Assembly (NCBI RefSeq): GCF_014898815.1
Contig: NW_026515442.1
Location: 21,449 to 85,448, forward strand
Length of the DNA stretch: 64,000 nt
Direction: 5' to 3'
Source of the DNA: Panonychus citri
Taxonomy: Eukaryota > Arthropoda > Arachnida > Trombidiformes > Tetranychidae
The stretch's first letter is position 1, and every line of letters starts with the position of its first letter. Positions 53,858 to 64,000 of the stretch are shown here, piece by piece. The translations under genes and the position numbers were made by a program. The notes beneath the pieces were generated by a model that worked only from the letters and a program-made list of their open reading frames with translations, had not been told where the DNA came from and searched no databases.

Positions 53858-56800
53858 TTAATTTGGATTTGAAAATTAAATTTCATAACCTATTGTAACT
53901 TATCTATATGCTATGCTATTGACTGTTGTTGAAAAGATGTTGTTTTTTCAATTTCATTAGATTCTTTGTTTTTCTATTTAGCTTTCTTCAATGTTCAAAG
54001 AAAGCTGATATTTTCAAGGTCACCCATTATATTATAAAAAATTATCTTAATTTTTTCAAGTTTGAAATTACCGCGAACTAATTTTAGTGCATTGTAGATG
54101 GCGCTAGTGTAAACATATGGTAACTCCATCTATCGTTCCAACAATTAGTCAGATGGTAATCATGACGTATCAATGCAACTAAAACCTGTTTGAAAACAAC
54201 TTAATAGGCTTGACAGGTAATCAATCATCTGAAGGATTTATCTTTCAAATTTGTTAAAATTACATCATTATAGTTAATTTATGCGCATTCAAATGCAAAA
54301 AACTGTTAACCGATAGGGTCCATATTTCGTCTATGGTTTGGCCGATACTCACCAATCATATTTCAAGTAAGGTCATAAGGTTATTCGTGCAAGAACGCAC
54401 TTGAAGGTCATTTGAAGAACTTTACGAAAACTAAGAATTTTTTAAGCTTGGTCATGAAGTCAAAAATAATAATATTACAAAGCAACGTTGGTGTTACGCT
54501 AATACAAAATCGATTACTTTAGATAACTTTTTACAGAAAGCAAATTGCATCAGACCCTGTAAGTACAGGAATGTTAAAACATCACAGGTAGGCTTAAAAA
54601 AATCCTTAGTTTTCGTAAAGTTCTGTAAATGACCTTCAAGTGCGTTCTTGCACGAATAACCTTTATGACATTGACCTTGAAATATGACAATTGAGTATCA
54701 CCCAAACTTCCATGGACGAAATATGGACCCTATCGGTGTAGTAGTTTTTGAGAAATCGTGAAAAGAAAACCAACAAAGTAGCTGAATTGCCCTGTATATT
54801 TAAAAGGAAGAACGTGATAACTCTTCCGGGTATTCGTAAACAACATCTTATCGTTAACATTTCTCTTATATTATATATTATATCGTGTAAACTTATATTT
54901 TTTACAATGTTCACCACAAGTCAAAATTTCCAACAACAAACTTCAGATTATACCGCTGTTGAAAATCATGTCGCTACCAGTATAGAATCATCATCAAATA
55001 ACACTATTCATCAATCGAATATGGGTGACCAACAAAGTGACTATAATGCACTGGACACCCTGCGGACATTTCTTCAGAAAGTCAACGGTCCATCATTTAT
55101 AATTATAACATCTCGGTGAATCAATAAAGGATAATCCGGTACTTTCGTGTGACAGCAATAGCATGACAGCAAATTTTCACGGACAAATTTCAGTCCATAT
55201 TGATTAGAACATAATGATACTTGTACTGAATTATCAGCAATACCACCATGCATCAACCGGATAAAGAAGTGAGTGACCAACAACTTGACTCTGATACTAT
55301 TGTCGATGAGCTTTTGAACATTGCATCGAATTATATCTTCTCTGAAAACAATAAAGACTCGTGGGTGATAAATTTACGAGCAGTTCGTTAGAGTTTCCAC
55401 ATAACAATGGTAAATTAAATAGGTCTCTGTCAACACCACCACCATCATCATCTACACCAATCGGCAATCAAATTGAAACCAGCTCACCTTTCTTTGTTCT
55501 GTGATAACCTAAATCATCTTTATCAGAACCATAATGATACGTTGATATTGTCACCACCAACATCGCCATCATCAACCATTTTCAATCTGACATCAATATA
55601 GAGTGACACGACACCAATCTGACCAATCTGAAGCACCATTTTCGACTAGTGAGTTGGATAAGTTTCAACAATTACAACATTCATGATAACCATTTAACCA
55701 GCCAGCTGTCTCGATTCAAACATATTGTCAGCGGAAACAACGTCAACTAGCACCAATCTTCCATTGATTTTGCGTAACCGACAGTTAACTGTGCGATCTG
55801 AGCATCATCTTTGACTTCAGTTTTGAATACAACTTACCAACAATAACAGCACCCATAACAATGATTCAATTAACCAACTTGGTCTTGATTCAATTATATT
55901 GTCAGCGGAGCCAACATCAACCAGCACCAATCTTCCTTGATTTTACGTGATCCGACAATCAAATGGTTCGATCTGAAAACATCTTGTGACTTTACTGCTT
56001 GTCTTGCTTCAACTACTGTCATGGCACCAACTATTACCAGTAACACAACCAACCAATTCACCAACACATCTCCAGGTGGTACCAGTTTACACAAAATTGT
56101 ATATTTTCTTGGTGTAATCTAAAAAAACAACACTGAACCTTCAAATAGCAGTGAATCACCAAATCAAGATTATACTGTTACGTATCCGAATGATGGTTGG
56201 AGCATAACCAGTCCTCAACTAAGTGAAACAGGACAACAGGAGTTAATAGTAAGAGACCATTTGATTCCACAATAGATGATGATGATTCAGACGAGTCATC
56301 TGGCGATGAGTCAGATGATTCTTCAAGGGGTGCTCCAAAGCACAAAATTCCTAAATACATGAGAGGTGACATTTCAGACATGTTCACAAAATCGTTGCTG
56401 ACATTCTAATGAAAATAGATTAGTGATGTTGAACAGCATTTATAAACATGCTTCGTTCACATTTGCAAAGTTTAAAAATTCCACCGATACAGACTCCCAT
56501 GGAGATCTGCCCAAAAGAAAAGCCATTAAGGTAAAGTTTCTCTTACCATAGATGACGTCTACAAAAACTTTTACAGAGCGTAATCACCCAGATCAGCTTT
56601 ACGCTGATTACGCAACTATAATCAATACAAACATTAAAACTATTAAGGAAGCCAAAATTGAATTACATAAGGTACACTACAGTTTAAACAAGTCAAGAGA
56701 AGTTAGGTATTACTTTTTTGGGATGATAGCGAAGAAAGGTATGAAAATAACTGAAGATGAAAAATCAATTTTTCTTCGCTCAGCAACTCAAAATACCACA

Positions 56801-57376
56801 TAGCCCCACTTATCTGCGGAACGTCATCAAGATCTATAATACGGTTAATGAATAAAAGATTGTTTATTGTAGTGAATTGGCTACACCTTTTTCATCGACA
56901 ATATACATAAGATGAAGCAGGCTATCAACAGCGATTTTAGTCGTGTCCTTTCTGGAAAATGAACGACCATGAATTGCACTAAAACCCAAGGACATTTATT
57001 AAACAGATATTTTCTGGTGATATATTAACATTTGTATTTTCTTTCGTATTTTTATATATTCTTTTGTATTCCATTCATATAATTTGTAATAGAATAATGC
57101 TTAACCTCTCTTTTTAATAAACTATACTTTTCATACTATTGATGCGATGGAAACTTGTTAAAATTAGGCTGATTTCTTCGTGATTTCTCGATGTTGAACT
57201 GAAAATCAGCCGAAAAAGTAAGGAAACATGCTTTTAACTTATCTGTATTCAATGAGCTATTGACAGTTGATTATATTCAAGTTGTCAGCGGAAAATGATA
57301 TGGGTGACAAATTTAAGAGAATGATAAAAGTACTACCTGACGTAATTTTCAAATAGTTTGGGTTTGGCGCTTCACT
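53858..57376 (+). repeat. Left arm of a 7.5-kb inverted repeat
   Basis: Reverse complement of 57911-61411: outer ends TTAATTTGGATTTGAAAATT, inner ends GGTTTGGCGCTTCACT. Near the centre the arms are almost base-identical; outward there are more indels. Inside lies a smaller hairpin: 54311-54455 is the inverse of about 54590-54737. Confidence 0.92.
54910..56803 (+). pseudogene. Unknown Ser/Asn-rich gene in the left arm, broken
   Basis: Pieces in succession: MFTTSQNFQQQTSDYTAVEN from 54910 to a stop at 55117; MHQPDKEVSDQQLDSDTIVD near 55251; repeated STNLPLILR blocks near 55750 and 55925 (an internal duplication of about 110 bases); an acidic DDDDSDESSGDE-like region near 56275; a KHKIPKYMRGDIS segment near 56340; and an open 83-codon frame 56552-56803 (YADYATIINTNIKTIKEAKI ... 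KGMKITEDEKSIFLRS). Many stops and frame changes between. I do not recognise the protein; its counterpart lies in the right arm. Confidence 0.4.
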
Positions 57377-57910
57377 GTTATCACCTATTGTAACTTATCT
57401 GTATACTAAATATAAATATATATATAAGCTATTGACTGATTGTCAGCGAAAGATGATAATGAAGTTAAATGCTAACTAATCATTGTAGCAATAGTAGACA
57501 TAAAAACAAATTATAGCCTGCTTTTACCAAAATCATATTTTTTTATGAATTAACTGCATGATTGATTTTTCAAAATCTATTTTCTCGCCACAAACAATCA
57601 AACACAATATCAAATTTATTGTACTGATTTAGATGCGCAATATTAATCATGATTCATGCGTATTAATACCGGAGAAGACCGGAGACCAATTGTATAAATT
57701 TGAAGAAATTTTGTCACCATTTGTGAAAAAAAATTTATTTGCTCACCACAGACAATCATACGCAATGCCAAGTTCATCTTACTGATCACACTCATCAAGA
57801 GCGGTAATTCTATATGAGTCTCAATACCGAGAAAAACCTGGGACCAATTGTACGAATTTAATACATTTTTATGAGAAAAAATATATTTGTACGCGCGCAC
57901 AGCTGCCCGC
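57377..57910. other. Spacer of the inverted repeat
   Basis: 534 bases of unique centre. It contains two diverged copies (57575-57705 and 57722-57865) of the repeat also found at 34585-34715 in the Polinton, plus a TAACTTATCTGTAT...AGCTATTGACTG motif that also occurs at the arm ends. Confidence 0.7.
57575..57865. repeat. Two tandem copies of the 130-bp dispersed repeat
   Basis: Each copy has a CACAAACAATC-like start, an ATTGTACTGAT-like middle and an ATACCGGAGAAGACC-like end followed by GGAGACCAATTGTA; the second copy is more diverged. Confidence 0.6.
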
Positions 57911-60900
57911 AGTGAAGCGCCAAACCCAAACTATTTGAAAATTACGTCAGGTAGTACTTTTATCATTCTCTTAAATTTGTCACCCATATCATTTTCCGCT
58001 GACAACTTGAATATAATCAACTGTCAATAGCTCATTGAATACAGATAAGTTAAAAGCATGTTTCCTTACTTTTTCGGCTGATTTTCAGTTCAACATCGAG
58101 AAATCACGAAGAAATCAGCCTAATTTTAACAAGTTTCCATCGCATCAATAGTATGAAAAGTATAGTTATTAAAAAGAGAGGTTAAGCATTATTCTATTAC
58201 AAATTATATGAATGGAATACAAAAGAATATATAAAAATACGAAAGAAAATACAAATGTTAATATATCACCAGAAAATATCTGTTTAATAAATGTCCTGGG
58301 TTTTAGTGCAATTCATGGTCGTTCATTTCCGAAAGCGACACGACTAAAATCGCTGTTGATAGCCTGCTTCATCTTATGTATATTGTCGATGAAAAGGTGT
58401 AGCTAACACTACAATAAACAATCTTTTGTATTCATTAACCGTATTATAGATCTTGATGACGTTCCGCAGATAAGGGGCTATGTGGTATTTTGAGTTGCTG
58501 AGCGTAGAAGAAAATTGATTTTTCATCTTCAGTTATTTTCATACCTTTCTTCGCTATCATCCCAAAAATAGTAATACCTAACTTCTCTTGACTTTACTTG
58601 TTTAAACTGTAGTGTTACCATGTAATTCAATTTTGGCTTCCTTAATAGTTTTAATGTTTGTATTGATTAGTTGCGTAATCAGCGTAAAGCTGATCTGGGT
58701 GATTACGCTCTGTAAGAAGTTTTGTAGACGTCATCTATGGTAAGAGAAACTTTACCTTAATGGCTTTTCTTAGGAAGCAGATCTCCATATGAGTCTGTAT
58801 CGGTGGAAATTTTTAAACTTTGCAAATGTGAACGAAGCATGTTTATAAATGCTGTTCAACATCACTAATCTATTTTCATTAGGAATGTCAGCAACGATTT
58901 TGTGAACATGTCTGAAATGTCACCTCATGTATTTAGGAATTTTGTGCTTTGAGCACCCTTGAAGAATCATCGACTCATCGCCAGATGACTCGTCTGAATC
59001 ATCATCATCTATTGTGGAATCAAATGGTCTCTTACTATTAACTCCCTGTTGTCCTGTTTCACTTAGTTGAGGACTGGTTCCAACCATCATTCGGACATGC
59101 GTAACAGTATAATCTTGATTTGGTGATTCACTGCTATTTGAAGGTTCAGTGTTGTTTTTGTAAGTTACACCAAGAAAATATACAATTTGGTGTAAACTGG
59201 TACCACCTGAGAGATGTGTTGGTGAATTGGTTGGTTGTGTTACTGGTAATAGTTGGTGCCACAATGTAGTTGAAGCAAGACAAGCAGTAAAGTACAAGAT
59301 GTTGTTTCAGATCGAACCATTTGATTGTCGGAATCACGTAAAATCAAAGGAAGATTGGTGCTGGTTGATGTTGGCTCCGCTGACAATATAATTGAATCAA
59401 GAATTGCAGTTAATTGAATCATTGTTAGTGCTGTTATTGTTGGTAAGAATTGTATTTCAAAACTGAAGTCAAAAGATGATGCTCCAGATCGCACCAGTTA
59501 ACTGTCGGAGTTACGCAAAATCAATGGAAGATTGGTGCTAGTTGACGTTGTTTCCGCTGACAATATGTTTGAATCGAGACAGCACTGGCTGGTTAAATGG
59601 TTATCATGAATGTTGTAATTGTTGGGGAAAACTTATCCAACTCACTTGAGTCGAAATGGTTTCAGATTGGTCAGATTGGCTGTCAGTGTCACTCTATATT
59701 GATGTCAGATTGAAAATGGTTGATGATGGCGATGTTGGTGGTGACAATATCAACGTATCATTATGGTTCTGATAAAGATGATTTAGGTTATCACAGAACA
59801 AAGAGAAAGGTGAGCTGGTTTCAATTTGATTGCCGATTGTGTAGATGATGATGGTGGTGGTGTTGACAGAGACCTATTTAATTTACCATTGTTATGTGGA
59901 AACTCTAACGAACTGCTCGTAAATTATCACCCACCGAGTCTTTATTGTTTTCAGAGAAGATATAATTCGATGCAATGTTCAAAAGCTCATCGACACAGTA
60001 TCAGAGTCAGTTGTTGGTCACTCACTTTATCCGGTTGATGCATGGTGGTATTTGCTGATAATTCAGTACAAGCATCAACATTATGTTCACAATCAATATG
60101 GACTGAAATTGTTGTCCGTGAAAATTTGCACTGTCATGCTCATTGCTGTCACACGAAAGTACCGGATTATCCTTTTATTGATTCACCGAGATGTTATAAT
60201 TATAAATGATGGACCGTTGACTTTCTGAAGAAATGTCCGTAGTCCGAAAATTGCATTATAGTCACTTTGTTGGTCACCCATATTCGATTGATGAATAGTG
60301 TTATTTGATGATGATTCTATACTGGTAGCGACATGATTTTCAACAGCGGTATAATCTAAAGTTTGTTGTTGGAAATTTTGACTTGTGGTGAACATTGTAA
60401 AAAATATAAGTTTACACGATATAAGATATAATATAAGAGAAATGTTAACGATAAGATGTTGTTTACGAATACCCGGAAGAGTTATCACGTTCTTCCTTTT
60501 AAATATACAGGGCAATTCAGCTACTTTGTTGGTTTTCTTTTCACGATTTCTCAAAAACTACTACAACGATAGGTCCATATTTCGTCCATGAGTTTTGTGA
60601 TACTCAATTGTCATATTTCAAGGTCAATGTCATAAAGGTTATTCGTGCAAGAACGCACTTGAAGGTCATTTACAACTTTACGAAAACTAAGATTTTAAGC
60701 CTCAATGATGTTTTAACATTCTGTACTTACAGGGTCTGATGCAATTTGCTTTCAAAAGTTATCTAAAGTAATCGATTTGTATTAGCGTAACACCAACGTT
60801 GCTTTGTAATATTATTATTTTTGACTTACAATTGCTTAAAAATTTTAGTTTTCAAAAGTTCTTCAAATGACCTTCAAGTGCATTCTTAACGAACTATGAC

Positions 60901-61411
60901 CTTGACCTTGAATATGAAATTGAGTATCGGCCAAACTTCCATAGACGAAATATGGACCTATCGTTAGAAGTTTTGCGCATTTGAATGCATAAATTAACTT
61001 TATAATGATGTAATTTTAACAAAATTGAAAGATAATCCTTCAGATGATTGATTACCTGTCAAGCCTATTGTTGTTTTTCAAACAGGTTTTAGTTGCATTG
61101 ATACGTCATGATTACCATCTGACTAATTGTTGGAACGATATGAGTTACCATTTGTTTCTACACTAGCGCCATCTACAATGCACTAAAATTAGTTCGCGGT
61201 AATTCAAACTTGAAAAAATTAAGATAATTTTTTATAATATAATGGAGTGACCTTGAAAATATCAGCTTTCTTTGAACATTGAAGAAAGCTAAATAGAAAA
61301 CAAAAGAATCTAATGAATTGAAAAACAACATCTTTTCAACAACAGTCAATAGCTTATAGCATATGATAAGTTACAATAGGTTATGAAATTTAATTTTCAA
61401 ATCCAAATTAA
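57911..61411 (-). repeat. Right arm of the 7.5-kb inverted repeat
   Basis: Mirror of 53858-57376, about 3.5 kb, containing the same unknown gene and nested hairpin in reverse order. Confidence 0.92.
58480..60395 (-). pseudogene. Unknown Ser/Asn-rich gene in the right arm, broken
   Basis: Second copy of the left-arm gene: MFTTSQNFQQQTLDYTAVEN from the ATG at 60395, STNLPLILRDSDNQMVRSET near 59350, PSNSSESPNQDYTVTHVRMM to the acidic DDDDSDESSGDES and KHKIPKYMR (58920-59160). The part equal to 56552-56803 is disrupted here. Lesions differ from those in the left arm. Confidence 0.4.
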
Positions 61412-61760
61412 GGTCATTTGAAGAACTTTACGAAAACTAAGGATTTTTTAAGCTTGGTCATGAAGTCAAAAATCTTCCTTCAAGTGCGTTCTTGCACGAA
61501 TAACCTTTATGACCTTGACCTTGAAATATGACAATTGAGTATCGGCCAAACTCCCATAGACGAAATATGGACCCTATCGGTTAAGCAGTTTTTGCAGCTT
61601 TTATAATGATGTAATTTTTATATATATTTATATAATTTATGTGCATTCCATAGTGCATGCATATACTCATCGTTCAAGATATATTATTATGACATGAGTT
61701 TCAATTAATTTGATTTGAAAATTTAATTTCATAACCTATTGTAACTTATCCATATGCTAA
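61412..61760. repeat. Extra partial copy of arm sequences
   Basis: GGTCATTTGAAGAACTTTAC and the following 150 bases repeat the segment around 54405-54740 with a deletion. From about 61690 the outer-end sequence of the left arm recurs (TTTCATAACCTATTGTAACT). Confidence 0.7.
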
Positions 61761-62811
61761 GCTATTCACTGTTGATAAACTGACAAAAGAAAGCTCTAAT
61801 CAACTCATAACTAATTCTGATCAAATATGGCGAGACTATTCAAGTAATTACATCAACACAATGTGGCCACGTGTACATATCCCCAAGGTTATCTTTATGC
61901 AAAAACTAAACGCCGAATTTACGTAGTAGTAGTGAAACCTCCGCTTCTGGCTCACTCACAAGCGGAAATAGGGGAAAAAAATTTCATAGAAATTTTTTTT
62001 ATTAAAAAATCGACTTTTTTAGATGCAAATCAAAAATCTCGCCGTAACCATCTGTTGCTGAGCAACGTTATTGCAAGTGTTTTGATACGTAATATTTGTT
62101 TGTTTTGCTTTATTGTTATACTTTATTCAAATTATAACTTTACTTGGTTCACCTTTATTAATTGTCATATTTAAGAATTTATCGTTAATAAAGTTTAATA
62201 ATATCTTAAAATGCTTTTATATGGCTCATCTCAAACTATTAATACTTATAGGTAAGTTTTGATGAATATTTATAGGTTTTATATACATATTAATAAACTT
62301 TATTTTGATGCTTTTATCTCTCTCTACCTTTGTGCTCTTCTTCTGTTTGTTCGCTCTCTTTGTCTTTGTGACATTTTCTTTACTTATGAGTTATAAAATG
62401 AACTTATGATCATCTCCTGGTAGAGGTTCATGAGTTTAATCCAACACACTTCATCCTTTCAGAACACTTCATCCTAGGAAAACTTTATAGACATTTTCTT
62501 CTTCATTATTTTGCACTTATTAAGATTTTTCGCATTCAATTCAATGTATAGATAATCATCACAAAATAAGAGACCCAGACGTAGTGGTATTCAATACGCA
62601 CCCAGCAAAGACATGAATATTTCACTTGAACAATTCATCAGCATCAAAACCAGCGACAACATCAACATCAGCATAAACATCAGCATCAACAGGATTATCT
62701 ACATCATCAACAGGTTTGGTTGCAAGAGAATATGGTCTATCGACTATAAGTTTAGTAATTTATTAATTTAATTTGTAGAAACAATTTTTCTTTAACAAGA
62801 CTCAGAATAAA
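61761..62811. other. Intergenic, no gene seen
   Basis: AT-rich with low-complexity CATCAGCATCAACA-type repeats near 62640-62720. The open frame around 61863-62174 has no recognisable domain and is not supported. Confidence 0.4.
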
Positions 62812-62813
62812 TA

Positions 62814-63000
62814 CAGTCGGAGAAAATGAGTTTGACGGTGGTTTTAAATTATTTGCGCAGAAAGAGCGATAACAACAACTTATCAATGATCAGATAATCA
62901 AGAGATTCAAATTTAACATTGATTTGATTGATAAATTGTTGTTATCATATTGCTTGCGCGAATGATATAAAACCACCGCCAAACTCATTTTCTCCGACTG
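62814..63000. mobile_element. 187-bp MITE, mariner type
   Basis: CAGTCGGAGAAAATGAGTTT at the left end, its inverse at the right end, flanked by TA on both sides. Nearly perfect palindrome with no coding capacity. It inserted in a gag fragment. Confidence 0.88.
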
Positions 63001-63002
63001 TA

Positions 63003-63390
63003 TTTCCGGAGTATTTTCATCGATTCGTAGACAAAGTTCTTGAATTTCATAAATGAAAGCAGTTGTTGATTGTCCTGGTTGTTGAGAGGCATTGTGTGAT
63101 TGTTGTGATAGGTAAGAACCGAAATCAGAGGGACAAAGATCCGTTATCATTGATTCCTTTAACCCAACATAGTTAACGGGTCGCTTAGCTCCAGGTGTAT
63201 ATTTACCAGTAATAAAATTGTACCATCTTCGCGCTGTATTTTGTAAATAGGTTGGTACTATTGTGAACATGTTATCGGCATTCCAACCATAATTGCGACC
63301 TATCGTTTCGAAGTTCTCAAACCATTCGATAACATTGTCGTTGTTTTCACCACTAAAGTATGGGATATGAGTCGGTATTGGTGTGAATAA
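63003..63390 (-). pseudogene. gypsy-type Gag fragment
   Basis: Reads IPYFSGENNDNVIEWFENFE, then GWNADNMFTIVPTYLQNTAR and RWYNFITGKYTPG, and LCLRIDENTPEI up to the MITE. This is the conserved capsid region of retrotransposon Gag (the W-x-F and RW elements). It lacks other retrotransposon parts in the window. Confidence 0.7.
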
Positions 63391-64000
63391 TTAATCAGCT
63401 GTCTCATAATGTTTGATCTAATCACTTTGATTGAGATCTTTTCCAATTCATGGATTGAATTTCTTCCTATTTTCAATTCGGTTTTGCTTGATTTTGTTTG
63501 CCAGTAAATCTGTTTATTGTAAATTTCTAGAAATTATAATGTTTAATGATTTTTTTAAGCAAAACTGGCCAATCAATGTAAAGATTTATTTAATGGAGCG
63601 TTGAATATTCATTTTCAATGTTTTCTTTTGTAATAACAGTTATGTTGGTGTAAAGATGTTCGTAGTTATTATTTGATTTAATATAATAGCTTGAAACAGT
63701 CTGATGATTTGTTATCGTTGAAAGTTGGATTTATCGATTTATTTGTGTTTAATGGTTTATTCAATGTTTATGCAAATTTTAATCGTCAAACCCGTCAAGT
63801 AATCATTAACCGATGCATATTATTCATACGAAACTTTAATCCGTTGTATTTATCATAAATGTACTCATCTCATTCTCATGAATCCAAGGGGTATATAATT
63901 CAAATATTTTAATAGTTGCAATTCAATTCATTAGATTTGTTGAGAAAAAAGAATTTTGTTCGATTGTTATAAAACTGTGAGGTAGAGTTGAATCTTTTTG
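63391..64000. other. Window end, no gene seen
   Basis: AT-rich, no supported coding frame. Confidence 0.4.

Noticed and set aside
57643..57900. 85-codon minus-strand frame in the palindrome spacer
   Set aside because: It is made of the two diverged repeat copies, with no protein features.
61863..62174. 103-codon plus-strand frame with hydrophobic tail
   Set aside because: Compositionally AT-driven, no homologous motif, no splice or promoter context.
1..64000. tRNA and rRNA genes
   Set aside because: Looked for A/B-box-like GGTTCGAATCC text and rRNA-like GC blocks; none convincing.

Overview
This is a eukaryotic nuclear window: AT-rich, with GT-AG introns, long TCAT-rich non-coding stretches and several classes of eukaryotic transposon. 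A large single-exon gustatory-type receptor, a type I animal fatty acid synthase and the repeat style suggest an arthropod, most likely a mite (spider-mite-like). The species cannot be fixed from the sequence.

Layout. 1-8200 (+) is the 3' part of a TMTC3-like TPR gene with a 6.3 kb intron. 8976-16035 is a TA-flanked inverted-repeat DNA element into which a full-length Ty1/copia retrotransposon (9484-15912, minus strand, intact 1383-aa Gag-Pol) has inserted. 16716-42804 (+) is a decayed type I fatty acid synthase. Its first exon is split by a MULE-type transposon (16817-18502, 9-bp target duplication). A later exon is split by a 16.4-kb Polinton/Maverick (22531-38946, 6-bp target duplication). 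43319-43635 (-) is a neuronal-calcium-sensor-like EF-hand remnant, and 44718-46013 (-) is a gustatory-receptor-like gene. 46258-51868 (+) is a Ty3/gypsy-type LTR element that has lost its reverse transcriptase and integrase but carries an antisense spliced ORF. From 53275 there are a truncated copia LTR, a mariner fragment and a 7.5-kb inverted repeat with 3.5-kb arms (53858-61411). The end holds a 187-bp MITE inserted in a gag fragment.

The Polinton is the most interesting part. Its plus-strand block (packaging ATPase, small basic protein, unknown protein, chromodomain integrase, penton-like minor capsid protein, small basic capsid protein, jelly-roll capsid protein, adenain-like protease) is packed with overlaps or gaps under 50 nt. 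Protein-primed family B DNA polymerase lies on the minus strand and is broken in several places. The right third holds non-canonical genes, including one with a clear TATA-binding-protein (TBP) half and traces of the second half. Two arrays of CGCG palindromes (core TCGCGA), related to each other, lie in its intergenic regions. A virus-like element with its own TBP-like factor and repeated CGCG elements is the best candidate here for an undescribed system, although this copy is degraded.

All family assignments come from motifs read by eye; no database search was run.
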